Part shown: positions 1 to 8,393 of the stretch, one piece after another
How the letters are laid out: every line of letters starts with the position of its first letter
Numbering within the stretch: the stretch's first letter is position 1
Assembly: GCA_030446955.1 (NCBI GenBank)
Contig: JAUJMG010000017.1
Location: 1-23,963, forward strand
Length of the DNA: 23,963 nucleotides
From: Thermomicrobiales bacterium
Lineage (GTDB): Bacteria > Chloroflexota > Chloroflexia > Thermomicrobiales > UBA6265
Direction: 5' to 3'
Translations under genes and position numbers: made by a program
Notes under the pieces: generated by a model
The model's input: the letters and a program-made list of their open reading frames with translations, nothing else
Databases searched by the model: none
What the model was told of the DNA's origin: nothing

Positions 1-180
1 TCAAGCTCCGTCACCTCTACCCAACCACTGCAAACCCAAGTGGACGGTGAACTAGACCACCGCAGACCAGACTGCAGCCCCGCTCTGCCAGAAGGCGGCC
101 AATCTGCTCGGCCGCGGCCTCCTCTGCCCCGGTCGCGTCCCCCGGTCCGCAGACTGCTACCTGGAGTCGACGATCGCCGC

Positions 181-870
181 TCACCCGTCGTCGCGAGGTG
201 GCTTGGCGCCCCTGTCGCCAAGCGGACAGCGGGCGATGGGTTCGTGTCTCGCCCCCTCCCGCTCCAGAAAGCTGCGCACGAGGTGCACCTCCTGGACAGG
301 GACGGGGATCGGTGCTTTGGATGTCACCCGTCCCGACGCAGCCTCTTCGGCAAAGCGGCGTTGGATCCTGGCCGGCAGGTCCCGGCCAGAGCCATCCCGG
401 ACATCCCGGACGCGGCCGAGGGTCACGTGGGGGTGGAACTCCTTGTCATCAAGGGGGAACTCAAACTGGCGCAGCAGATCGGTGATGTCGTCCCGGAGCG
501 AGGCCAGACGGTGGGCAGGCCCGTACAAACCGAGCCAAAGCACCCGCGGTCGTCGCTGGTTGGGGAAGACGCCGAGGTCCGCGGTGCGGAGGTTGAACGC
601 GGTGTGGCGGGCGACCACAGGCGGGAGCGCTAGGCGCAAAAACTCCGCACGCTCCGGAGGCACCTCGCCGATAAATTGGAGTGTGATGTGCGCCGTGTCT
701 GGCGCTACCCAACGGACCGGCCACCCCTCCGTGCTGAGATCCCGCACCACCTCCCCGACTAGCGTCGTCACCTCCGGGGGGAGGGGCACCGAGATAAACA
801 GCCGCCAGGCACTCTCGACGGAGAGCGCCGGCGGCCGTTCCTTGACGTAGCGGGGTTTCCGAGAAGCCAT
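181..870 (-). CDS. thpR: RNA 2',3'-cyclic phosphodiesterase (2'-5' RNA ligase family)
   Basis: A 229-residue member of the 2H phosphoesterase family, which opens 2',3'-cyclic phosphate ends on RNA in the cytoplasm. The sequence shows both catalytic HxTx motifs: HITL at about residues 61-64 and HVTL at 148-151. They are spaced as in ThpR/LigT proteins, and the usual RLFISVPLP strand opens the domain near residue 23. The protein is somewhat longer than typical members (about 180-200), with a basic N-terminal extension and a charged C-terminal tail. I chose the ATG at 868-870. An in-frame TTG at 909 would add 13 residues, but neither start has a Shine-Dalgarno sequence. A TATACT hexamer ends 7 bases before the ATG, which suits a leaderless message. 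The gene is divergent from pheA. The family call is secure; the exact start is not. Confidence 0.9.
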   Translation of the reverse strand: MASRKPRYVKERPPALSVESAWRLFISVPLPPEVTTLVGEVVRDLSTEGWPVRWVAPDTAHITLQFIGEVPPERAEFLRLALPPVVARHTAFNLRTADLGVFPNQRRPRVLWLGLYGPAHRLASLRDDITDLLRQFEFPLDDKEFHPHVTLGRVRDVRDGSGRDLPARIQRRFAEEAASGRVTSKAPIPVPVQEVHLVRSFLEREGARHEPIARCPLGDRGAKPPRDDG

Positions 871-877
871 GCTGATG

Positions 878-883
878 AGTATA
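878..883 (-). promoter_or_regulatory. Candidate -10 element for a leaderless thpR transcript
   Basis: On the minus strand the hexamer TATACT lies 7 bases upstream of the thpR ATG, so transcription would begin at or next to the start codon. No good -35 is found 16-18 bases upstream, so this rests on the -10 alone and on the absence of a ribosome binding site. Confidence 0.3.
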
Positions 884-974
884 GGCGACATATCAATCGT
901 GCCGGCCAACCAATCAGCGGCGAAGGTGGACGACGCCTCCTCGTTGCCATACAGTCCCTATCCGTGGAGGGCAC

Positions 975-1862
975 GTGAAGATGGCGACGGCGTTCTTAGG
1001 ACCCCGAGGCACGTTCAGCGAGGAGGCTGCGCTCCTCCACACGGCGGGCCAGGGGGAGTTGCTGGCTTTCGGCAGCATCCCGGCTCTTACCGCCGCGGTG
1101 GAGACGGGACTGGCGGCCGAGGCGTTGTTGCCGATCGAGAACTCGATCGAGGGGGCGGTCTTCGCCACATTGGATCTCTTGATCCATGAAACGTCCTTGA
1201 AGATTGCAGCTGAGGTGGCATTACCGGTCCGCCATTTTCTCGTGACCGCGCCCGGTGCCACCTTGGGGGACATCCGTATTGTCGCTTCCCACCCGCAGGC
1301 GCTCGGTCAATGCCGTCGCTTTCTGGAGCGCTGCCTCCCGAGTGCGGAGCAGATCGCTGCTCTGAGCACCGCGGCGGCCGTCCAGGATGCGGCCTCCGGA
1401 GGCGACCCAAGTCGGGCCGGAATCGGGACTGCCCGGGCGGCCGAGTTGTATGGCGGGGCCGTCCTCGCTCACGACATTCAAGACGTCCGGGCAAATTTCA
1501 CTCGCTTCGTGGTGCTGGCTCGGGAGGACGCCGCACCGACCGGCACCGACAAGACCTCGGTTGGGTTCAGGGTCAAAGACAACGTTCCCGGTGCGCTCTA
1601 TGCGGTGCTCGGCGCATTTGCGGCGGAAGGGCTTCAACTCACGAAGGTGGAGAGCCGGCCGACCAAGGGATGGCTCGGTGATTACGTCTTCCTCGCCGAC
1701 CTTGAGGGCCACCGAACCGACCCTCCGGTGGTCAGGGCGTTGGAGCGCATCGGAGAGCTCTGCGCCCTGTTGAAGGTGTTCGGATCCTACCCGAGATTCC
1801 CGATGGAGACGCTGCGCGATCAGGTGGACGCCCCGGCCTTCCTCTCTCAGACCTTTGGCTGA
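975..1862 (+). CDS. pheA: Prephenate dehydratase
   Basis: Converts prephenate to phenylpyruvate in phenylalanine biosynthesis. The 295-residue monofunctional form has the N-terminal GPRGTFSEEAA motif (residues 9-19), the conserved ENSIEG segment (55-60), the catalytic TRF triplet at 176-178 and a C-terminal ACT domain from about 194. The ACT domain carries the ESRP phenylalanine-binding motif at 226-229, which implies allosteric feedback by phenylalanine. There is no chorismate mutase domain, so that activity must be encoded elsewhere. A GGAGG at 966-970 precedes two possible starts: GTG at 975 (4-base spacing) or ATG at 981 (10-base spacing, protein two residues shorter). The gene is divergent from thpR and about 90 bases ahead of the next plus-strand gene. 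Confidence 0.95.
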   Translation: MKMATAFLGPRGTFSEEAALLHTAGQGELLAFGSIPALTAAVETGLAAEALLPIENSIEGAVFATLDLLIHETSLKIAAEVALPVRHFLVTAPGATLGDIRIVASHPQALGQCRRFLERCLPSAEQIAALSTAAAVQDAASGGDPSRAGIGTARAAELYGGAVLAHDIQDVRANFTRFVVLAREDAAPTGTDKTSVGFRVKDNVPGALYAVLGAFAAEGLQLTKVESRPTKGWLGDYVFLADLEGHRTDPPVVRALERIGELCALLKVFGSYPRFPMETLRDQVDAPAFLSQTFG

Positions 1863-1951
1863 CCGCTCACGCGTTCGCGGGCACCCGCCTCTCTCCCACG
1901 TGGTGGATCTGCACCCGCTCCGTCTCCGCTGCTATCCTCGGTGAAGCAACG

Positions 1952-2800
1952 ATGTCGTTGGGCGCTCCTGCCCTCCCACGGATGAGGATCGACGTGCGTC
2001 TCCTGCTCCATGACACGCTAGCCACTTCGCCGTTCGTTCATCCGCTGACGGCGGGTTGGATCTCGCCGGACATCGCTATTGAGGCGCGATCCGAACTGGG
2101 GGCGGCGGATGTGGGACCGGAGGACGTCGCTCTGGTGCCCGCGCCGGAGATCGCCGCGCTGCTGGGAACCCATACCCTAGGACTGGAGGCGGCAGTCGTC
2201 TCCGGGTCTGTCGGCTCCATCGCCATGCGCGTTCCGGTGCGGCCGGACGAGGTCGAGCGCACTCTCGTCCGCCTCTGGAGAGCCAGTGGGGCGGCCGAGG
2301 TTGTTGCCCGTGCGACGCTAAAACCGTTCTATGGCATCGTCCCAATGGACTGGACCCGTGATGATACGTCGGAAGCCCAGGTTGTCGTCGTTGAGGGAGC
2401 GGAGGCGCTCCGGCCACCCGAGGCCGGATTCGCTGAAGACCTCTGCCGCGCCTGGTTCGTGCTCACGGGGCAACCGGCCATCACCCACGTTCTTGCGGTC
2501 CCCCGCACCCTCGATCGGACCACCCTCGGTCCTGCGCTGGAGACACTTGTGGCCCTACGGGACATCGGGCATGAGCGCCGGCGCGACCTTCGCCGAGACC
2601 TTGCCGACGCTCAGGGGCTGGATCGAGACCGCCTTACGGCCTTCTTCGCCGAGCAGCGCCTGGCCCTGGAACCGGCCGATCAGCGGGCGCTTCTGTTGCT
2701 CCTTCAGCGTGGCACCTGGGGCTCAGCCTACCCACCCATCCGGGATCCGGCCTCGTTGACGCGAGTCACCGAACCGTTGCCCCCACACGATTCCAAATAA
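1952..2800 (+). CDS. MqnA/MqnD-like protein with a periplasmic-binding fold, function unknown
   Basis: A 282-residue protein that I recognise only loosely. The N-terminal half has the pattern of the VitK2_biosynth/MqnA-MqnD group, relatives of type 2 periplasmic-binding proteins: a DVALVPAPEIAALL strand-helix unit (about residues 56-69), then VVSGSVGSIAMRVPVRP (about 83-99) and a FYGI segment near 128. There is no signal peptide, so a cytoplasmic role is expected. Other futalosine-pathway genes are absent from the window, so menaquinone synthesis is not supported by context; an orphan ligand-binding role is equally possible. The ATG at 1952 has GGTGA seven bases upstream. An internal ATG at 1982 begins MRIDVRLLL, closer to the usual family start. 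The C-terminal third is arginine- and leucine-rich and probably helical. Confidence 0.5.
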   Translation: MSLGAPALPRMRIDVRLLLHDTLATSPFVHPLTAGWISPDIAIEARSELGAADVGPEDVALVPAPEIAALLGTHTLGLEAAVVSGSVGSIAMRVPVRPDEVERTLVRLWRASGAAEVVARATLKPFYGIVPMDWTRDDTSEAQVVVVEGAEALRPPEAGFAEDLCRAWFVLTGQPAITHVLAVPRTLDRTTLGPALETLVALRDIGHERRRDLRRDLADAQGLDRDRLTAFFAEQRLALEPADQRALLLLLQRGTWGSAYPPIRDPASLTRVTEPLPPHDSK

Positions 2801-2878
2801 CTGACCTGACGGTGACCATGGCGCTACTGCCGTAGAATCCCCCGCCGTTGACGGCTCGGCGTGGTGAGGGAGGAGACC

Positions 2879-4387
2879 GTGGCGCGCACGGTGGTGCTTG
2901 GGGTGGACTCGGGAACGCAATCGACCAAGGTGGTGGCGCTCGACGTGGAGAGCGGCGAGGTCGTCGGCCAGGGCCGGGCGCCGCACTCCGGGGTTCAAGG
3001 GGCAGAGCCGCCACTTTCCGTACAGCATCCCGATGAGTGGTGGATGGCACTGCGCACCGCGGTGGCGGGCGCCGTCCCGGACGGATCGGACCTCCGAGTA
3101 GTGGGGCTATCCGTCGGCGGCCAGCAGCATGGGTTCGTCACACTTGATGCGGATGGGGCGGTGGTGCGGCCGGCGCCGCTCTGGAACAACGTTGCCGCGG
3201 CGCCCGATGCGGAGCGGCTCAACGCTTTGGCCGACTTCGCCGCTGCGGTCGGGACCCGGCTCGTGGCCTCCGTCACTATCTCCAAGCTGGCTCACCTAGC
3301 GCGAACCTCACCGCACGACCTCGCTCGCACGGCCGCGATTTGTCTCCCCCATGACTGGCTCAACTACAAGCTGACGGGCGAGATCGCCACCGATCGTGGG
3401 GATGCTTCCGGCAGTGGCTGGTGGTCACCGCGGGACGGCACGGACCGCCGGGATCTCTTGGCCCTGGCAGCGGGGGAAGAGGTAGCCCAGCGGCTGCGCC
3501 TCCCAGAGGTGCGGGGACCCGAGGAGCCGGCGGGCCTGCTCACCTTCGGCGCCGCAGCCGATCTGGGCCTTCCGGCTGGCATCCCGGTCGGCCCCGGGAC
3601 GGGGGACAACATGGCCGCCGCGCTTGGGGTCGGTGCTGGCCCGGGTGAGGTGGTGATCAGTCTCGGGACCAGCGGGACCGCGTTCGTGGTCAGCGACCGG
3701 CCCACTGCCGATGAGACGGGTGAAGTCTGCGGGTTCGCGGACGCGACCGGCCGCTTCATGCCGTTGGCCTGCATGATCAACTGCACGCGCGTCCTCGACA
3801 CCGTCGCGGGCCTGCTGGGAATCGACCGTGCGACCGCGCTGGACCGGGTGGGCGCGGCTCCGCCGGGGGCTGGTGGACTCCTCCTGATGCCTTATCTCGC
3901 GGGCGAGCGAACCCCGAACCTGCCACGGGCAACGGGTTCGATTACCGGTCTGACGGATGGGACTGCGACGCCGGATATGCTCCTGCGCGCTGCCCTGGAT
4001 GGCGTTGCGGCAGGACTAGCCTACTGCGTCGAGGCGTTGGCCCGGCTGGGCATCACCGCTCCCGTTGCAACCATGGTCGGCGGTGGCTCGGCTCACCCGG
4101 CCTGGCAACAGGCTGTGGCCGACGCCACGGGGCTGCCGGTCACGGTTCGCTCCGGGGGAGAGCACGGGGCGCGGGGCGCCGCCATGCAGGCCGCCGCGCT
4201 CGTGCGTGGTCAACGCGTGGCGGACGTGGCGGCGGCGTGGCGCCCCGACGTGATTGCCGAGGTTGAAGCGCGCCCCGGGGCCCGGGAAGCCTTCGCCCTG
4301 GACGCGCGTCGGCGCCTCATTGCCGCGCAGGCCGCCGTGGTAGGGCGGGACGGAGAGGCCAACGTGCCGGTGGACATTGGCGGCTAG
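2879..4387 (+). CDS. xylB: Xylulokinase-like FGGY carbohydrate kinase
   Basis: A 502-residue FGGY kinase, probably phosphorylating D-xylulose or a related ketose with ATP in the cytoplasm. Visible features are the N-terminal phosphate-binding DSGTQSTK (residues 10-17), the sugar-site loop GGQQHG (80-85, usually SGQMHG), the catalytic aspartate in TGDN (D243), the C-domain GTSGT (263-267) and a GGGSAHPAWQQ adenosine motif. The length matches XylB. The usual W-N-D of the substrate loop reads W-N-N here (102-104), so substrate preference could differ. The GTG at 2879 is preferred over GTG 2861 because GGGAGGAG sits directly before it with ideal spacing. The gene faces the GNAT/xylulokinase genes convergently. 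A TAGAAT at 2833-2838 could be a -10, but its -35 is not recognisable. Confidence 0.8.
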   Translation: MARTVVLGVDSGTQSTKVVALDVESGEVVGQGRAPHSGVQGAEPPLSVQHPDEWWMALRTAVAGAVPDGSDLRVVGLSVGGQQHGFVTLDADGAVVRPAPLWNNVAAAPDAERLNALADFAAAVGTRLVASVTISKLAHLARTSPHDLARTAAICLPHDWLNYKLTGEIATDRGDASGSGWWSPRDGTDRRDLLALAAGEEVAQRLRLPEVRGPEEPAGLLTFGAAADLGLPAGIPVGPGTGDNMAAALGVGAGPGEVVISLGTSGTAFVVSDRPTADETGEVCGFADATGRFMPLACMINCTRVLDTVAGLLGIDRATALDRVGAAPPGAGGLLLMPYLAGERTPNLPRATGSITGLTDGTATPDMLLRAALDGVAAGLAYCVEALARLGITAPVATMVGGGSAHPAWQQAVADATGLPVTVRSGGEHGARGAAMQAAALVRGQRVADVAAAWRPDVIAEVEARPGAREAFALDARRRLIAAQAAVVGRDGEANVPVDIGG

Positions 4388-4536
4388 AGTCCATGGAGAC
4401 ACCCGGTGCCGCCGGTTGTGCCGGATGGACAAGGTCCAATCGACGGACTTTTGAAGGCGTAGCCGATAAGGATGCGTTGCTTCCGGCCAGAGTGAGACTC
4501 GGCGTTGCGAGAATCTGCGGATGCTTCCGCGTCTAG

Positions 4537-4560
4537 CTTGCTCCTGCTGAGGAAAGCAAG
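4537..4560. terminator. Stem-loop between convergent genes, possible bidirectional terminator
   Basis: CTTGCTCCT pairs with AGG-AA-AGCAAG around a GCTG loop, giving a 9-bp stem with a two-base bulge. It lies 8 bases beyond the GNAT stop on the minus strand and about 150 bases beyond the plus-strand kinase stop. No clear U-run follows on either strand, so termination is only inferred from position. Confidence 0.35.
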
Positions 4561-4567
4561 AAGGGGG

Positions 4568-5116
4568 CTACGGGGCCGGGCGCCGATTCCCACTGGCCGA
4601 GGTGGCCTTATGGAGGGCCGTAGATGGGGAGCATTGCTTGGCGCCGTCGGCGAGCATTTGGTCGAGCCAGATCATATCGCGCAACGGGATGCCATGCTCC
4701 TGGAGATCAGGAGCGTACCCGCGCTCTGGGGTAAAGACGTCTCGCTCCACCTGCCAGAGACGGAAGCCAGCTTTCTGATAGAAGGCGAGTTGGTCGATGC
4801 TGGAGTTGCCGGTGCCCACGACGACCCGCCCGACTCCCCGGCGTCGTAGTTCGTCCAGCACCAACGCGAGCAGCTGTTTGCCAACGCCTCGACCTTGCTG
4901 CTCCGGCGCTACCGCCACTGCCTTCAGTTCTGCCGTCTTTTCCCCCTTGGGCAGGACGAGCACGACGCCGATCGGCGCTCCACCCTCATCGGGTAGGACG
5001 TAGAGGTCGCCCTGCTGCAGGTAGGACCGGACCTGGGTTTCCGATTCATCAGCCAAGAGCAGGAGCGAGAGGTGGTCCTCCCGCTCCGCTCCTGGTCCCA
5101 CGACCCTCAGCATCAT
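4568..5116 (-). CDS. GNAT-family N-acetyltransferase
   Basis: A 182-residue GCN5-related acetyltransferase using acetyl-CoA; its substrate is unknown. The acetyl-CoA-binding motif A is clear: the strand LKAVAVAPE (about residues 64-72) is followed by Q-G-R-G-V-G (74-79) and a leucine-rich helix. A later AFYQKAGFRL (about 111-120) is the typical motif B. The reading frame runs open for another 172 codons upstream, but that part is antisense to the xylulokinase. GGAGG lies 4 bases before the first of two tandem ATGs (5116, 5113), which fixes the start. The C-terminal tail of about 30 residues is low in homology signals. The gene sits 145 bases after the xylulokinase on the same strand, so it may be read through or have its own promoter. 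There is no evidence that it acts on sugars. Confidence 0.85.
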   Translation of the reverse strand: MMLRVVGPGAEREDHLSLLLLADESETQVRSYLQQGDLYVLPDEGGAPIGVVLVLPKGEKTAELKAVAVAPEQQGRGVGKQLLALVLDELRRRGVGRVVVGTGNSSIDQLAFYQKAGFRLWQVERDVFTPERGYAPDLQEHGIPLRDMIWLDQMLADGAKQCSPSTALHKATSASGNRRPAP

Positions 5117-5261
5117 CCATCCTCCGCTCCCCCGAGATTCAACCATTCCAGCCACAAACCGGATGACCCTACCGCCTCTAAGAAAATACCAGAGGGCATG
5201 GGGACGGCCCGGTGTCAGTCTTTGAGTGGCAGGTGCATCTTGCCGATTACGCGATAGAGCG

Positions 5262-6806
5262 TTAGCGGTTCCCCGGAAGGTCTTGCGTGTCAAACGCTCC
5301 AAGGTCCACGAAGCCATTCCGGTGTTTGACATAACTCGAACGAAACAGGCGGAACAGGTCCTGGTAACCAGCGTGGTGCTCTGCATCCGGTTCCGTGGGT
5401 TCGCCGTACGCGGCCCAGGTGGGTGCAACGGTCCCCGGGTCGATACTGTGGACACCCGCCGCGGCGAGGAGGGCAGCGCCAGAGGCTGATTGCTCCTGGT
5501 GGAGGAGGGGCAGCACCGGCAGGTTGAAGATGTCGGCGACGATCTGGCGCCACAGCGAGCTGCGGGCACCTCCGCCGGCGACGATGATCCGGGTGGGTGT
5601 CGCGCCAAGATCGGTGAGCGCCGTGAACGCATCGTAGGCGGCGAGGACGACCCCTTCCATCACGGCACGAACCAACTCCGCACGGCCGTGCCGCGCGGTC
5701 AGCCCAAGGAAGAGCCCGCGTGCGCGCGGGTCCATGTGGGGCGTGCGCTCCCCAACCAGATAGGGGAGGAACAGCAGCCCTCCGGCGCTCAGGGAAGTCT
5801 CTCCAGCCCACGTCGTCATTCGATCGTACGCGTCCGCCCCGTCCAGGGCAAAGACGCTGTCCCGCAGCCACCGCATGGCCAGGCCGGCGGTCAGCGTGGC
5901 GCCCATCATGTACCAGCCTGCCCCCTTGGTCCTTGGATCCATGGCACTACAGAAGGTGTGGAGGCGACCCCGGCGGTCTACCTTGACCTCAGCCGATGGG
6001 ATCAAGGTCTGCGCTCCTGTGCTGAAGGTCAGGAGCATCGTGCTCGGGTCGACGATGCCGGCACCGAGTGCCGCGCAGGCGGCGTCGGCTGCACCGGCGA
6101 CAACGGGGATGCCGGGGGGCAGTCCGAGTTGGGAAGCGACAGCCGACCGGAGATCGCCAGCCACAGATGCCGAGCGGTGGACGGGAGGCAGCAGTTCCCG
6201 CTCCACGTTCAGTGTCGCGAGTAGTTCGTCCGACCAGTCTCGCTGCCGCACGTCCAGAAGCAGGGCCCCGGAGCCGTCGCTCGGGTCAGTCGCGATGTTC
6301 CCCGTGAGCCGCCGGCGGATCTCATCTTTGGGCAGGAGGACGCGCCGCGTGCGATCCCACACCCGTGGTTGTTCTTGCCGCACCCAGCGGATAGACGCGG
6401 CTTGAAAACCAGTGGCTACGGGGCTGCCGGTCAACTCGATGAGCCGCTCCGCTCCGACCAATTCCGTGATTTCGTCCACCTGCCGCCGACTTCGCTGATC
6501 GGGCCAAATTATCGCCGGTGCCAGAACCTCGTCGTCCGGGCCGAGCAACACAGTCCCGTGCATCTGCCCGGAGAGACCGATCGCTGCGACACGATCCTGG
6601 CTTGTGCTTCCGACCGCCTGCTGGGTAGCGACCAGGACGCCGCGCCACCAGTCGGCGGCATCCTGCTCGGCGTAGTGCGGGCGAGGATGAGAGATCGGGT
6701 GCTCTGCTGACCCCTGTCCCAGGACGCGGCCCCTCGCGTCGACGAGTAGCGCCTTGACCGCCGAGGTGCCGAGGTCGATGCCGAGGTAGGCGTCAGGCGC
6801 AGGCAT
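5262..6806 (-). CDS. xylB: Xylulokinase
   Basis: A 514-residue FGGY kinase with the best xylulokinase match in the window. It has DLGTSAVKALLVD at the N terminus (residues 11-23), the canonical SGQMHG loop (79-84), WPDQRS (101-106), a D241 catalytic base in GAADAACAALG, a TFSTGAQ phosphate loop, VGERTPHMDPRARG, and a GGGARSSLWRQ adenosine motif. It phosphorylates D-xylulose to xylulose 5-phosphate for the pentose phosphate pathway. The ATG at 6806 has GGAG about 10 bases upstream; longer versions would run back into the preceding gene. It follows the other FGGY kinase by 50 bases and is probably in the same transcript. Its substrate would then come through the upstream transporter, or from isomerisation of an imported pentose. 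No xylose isomerase is present. Confidence 0.88.
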   Translation of the reverse strand: MPAPDAYLGIDLGTSAVKALLVDARGRVLGQGSAEHPISHPRPHYAEQDAADWWRGVLVATQQAVGSTSQDRVAAIGLSGQMHGTVLLGPDDEVLAPAIIWPDQRSRRQVDEITELVGAERLIELTGSPVATGFQAASIRWVRQEQPRVWDRTRRVLLPKDEIRRRLTGNIATDPSDGSGALLLDVRQRDWSDELLATLNVERELLPPVHRSASVAGDLRSAVASQLGLPPGIPVVAGAADAACAALGAGIVDPSTMLLTFSTGAQTLIPSAEVKVDRRGRLHTFCSAMDPRTKGAGWYMMGATLTAGLAMRWLRDSVFALDGADAYDRMTTWAGETSLSAGGLLFLPYLVGERTPHMDPRARGLFLGLTARHGRAELVRAVMEGVVLAAYDAFTALTDLGATPTRIIVAGGGARSSLWRQIVADIFNLPVLPLLHQEQSASGAALLAAAGVHSIDPGTVAPTWAAYGEPTEPDAEHHAGYQDLFRLFRSSYVKHRNGFVDLGAFDTQDLPGNR

Positions 6807-6856
6807 GGTTGATCCGCTCCGGGTGTGGAAGGGAACCGTCCGCGGGTATGCCCGGG

Positions 6857-8380
6857 CTACGATCCCGCCTGCGAGGCGTGAACAGCGTGGTGGACCGGGC
6901 GGAGGGCAGGATAGATGCGGCAATAGACATCATGGTAGAGCGCGTCGTAGCGCGCGACATCCTCTGTCATGGGCGGAACTGTGGTCCGCGGATATCGAAG
7001 ACCCGCGAGCGCGGTCGACGCGTCTGGGTAGACGCCAGCACCGAGCCCGCCGAGGATCGCAGCGCCGAGCGTCGTTGCTTCCTCGACATCCGCGATCGTA
7101 AAAGGGCGGTCTAGGCTCGTCGCCTTGATCCGCATGAGAAGCCCGTTCCGAGTGACTCCGCCGATGGCCACGATTTGGCCCGGCATTGCCGCCCGAGCGT
7201 GCGCAAGCAAGGGCTCCAAGGAGCGGCGGGATTCAAAGGCGAGCCCTTCCAAGGTCGCCCGAACCATCGCCCCGCGAGTGGCATCGGTGCTCAAGCCAAT
7301 GAATGCCCCGCGGGAGCGGGGGTCGTCCACGGGGGGGGCGGCCAGGCGCAGGTGGGGGAGAAAGCAGACACCAATGCTGCCAGGTGGCATGACCTCAGCC
7401 TCCGCCAGCAGGGTCTCGTAGTCCGCGCCGACTCCGAGGATCCCCCGCAGCCAATCGACGCTTGCGCCGACCGTGTACTGCCCGCCGAAGGCGTAGTAGC
7501 GGCCCGGAACGACGTGCGCGCCTTGGGAGTAGCCTTGACCGCCCATCGCTGGGTCCGTCAGAGGCCGCTCCAGGGCGATGAACAACGCTTCCGCGGTGCC
7601 AAGCGAGTTGAGCACCTCGCCCGGCTCAATGACGCCGACGGCAAGCGCACCGCAAACATGGTCGTGGCCGCCGGCCGAGACAGGTGTCCCCACTGGGAGC
7701 CCACTCTCCCGTACGCTTTCCGCCGTCACGTTTCCCAGCCGAGTTCCGCTCTGCGCAAGCGGGGCGAGCAGATCGCGCGACAACCCAACAGCCGCGAGCA
7801 AATCGTCCGACCAGCGGAGATGAGCCAGGTCCAGCGCCATGGTCCGTGACGCGAGGGAGAGGTCGGTCGCCTGGACGCCGCAGAGGCGGTAGGCGATGTA
7901 GTCCGCGATGTTGAGCCAGCGGGCCGTGCGACCGAATGCCTCCGGCTCGTTCTCGCGCAACCAGAGCAGCTTACAGAGGCTCCAGATCGGCTGAAGGGAG
8001 AGCCCGGTTGTCGCGAACAGCGCTTCCCGGCCGAGTTCCCTCTCCAGCCACGCCACCTGAGGTTCGGTCCTGGTGTCGAACCAGGCGATGGCGTCGAAGG
8101 TTGGGTCGCCAGCGACGTCGACCGGGACACCCGCCTCACCCATGCTCGTGATCGCGATGCCGGCGACCCGACGGGGATCGTCAACCTTCGCCAGGGCTTC
8201 CCGCAGCGCTTTTACCGTTTGCGTCCACAACTCGTCCGGGCGATAGAAGGCCCAGGATGGTCGCGGGTAGTGGGTGGGCGTCGGCACGACGGCGACGGCG
8301 ACCGCCCCACCATCCGGTTCGTAGACGACCGCCTTGACGTTGGTCGTCCCGACATCCACCCCAACCAGAAGCGGGGTCAC
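6857..8380 (-). CDS. FGGY-family carbohydrate kinase, substrate unknown
   Basis: A 507-residue FGGY kinase that is not a standard xylulokinase. It has DVGTTNVKAVVYE (residues 9-21), TSMGEAG (78-84) in place of the SGQMHG loop, AWFDTRTEPQ (99-108), a well-formed FGGY signature around CKLLWLRENEP (136-146), and the catalytic aspartate D240 in AGGHDHVCGALAVG. TSMGEAG/WFDTRTEP-type kinases are broadly grouped with fuculo-, glucono- and related kinases, so the substrate is open. With an LsrF-like aldolase in the same cluster, an LsrK-like or ketose kinase role is worth considering. The start is a GTG at 8380 without an obvious ribosome binding site; it abuts the 8-base repeat element. The gene is followed by the xylulokinase after 50 bases and preceded by permease 2 after 172 bases. 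Confidence 0.85.
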   Translation of the reverse strand: MTPLLVGVDVGTTNVKAVVYEPDGGAVAVAVVPTPTHYPRPSWAFYRPDELWTQTVKALREALAKVDDPRRVAGIAITSMGEAGVPVDVAGDPTFDAIAWFDTRTEPQVAWLERELGREALFATTGLSLQPIWSLCKLLWLRENEPEAFGRTARWLNIADYIAYRLCGVQATDLSLASRTMALDLAHLRWSDDLLAAVGLSRDLLAPLAQSGTRLGNVTAESVRESGLPVGTPVSAGGHDHVCGALAVGVIEPGEVLNSLGTAEALFIALERPLTDPAMGGQGYSQGAHVVPGRYYAFGGQYTVGASVDWLRGILGVGADYETLLAEAEVMPPGSIGVCFLPHLRLAAPPVDDPRSRGAFIGLSTDATRGAMVRATLEGLAFESRRSLEPLLAHARAAMPGQIVAIGGVTRNGLLMRIKATSLDRPFTIADVEEATTLGAAILGGLGAGVYPDASTALAGLRYPRTTVPPMTEDVARYDALYHDVYCRIYPALRPVHHAVHASQAGS

Positions 8381-8393
8381 GAGGCGAGGTGTC

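Noticed and set aside
40..633. A 197-codon plus-strand frame at the left end.
   Set aside because: Most of it is antisense to thpR, which has clear catalytic motifs; the remaining part has no recognisable domain.
2806..2838. A sigma70 promoter upstream of the plus-strand FGGY kinase.
   Set aside because: TAGAAT at 2833 is a fair -10, but the nearest -35-like sequence (CTGACG at 2806) is 21 bases away, too far.
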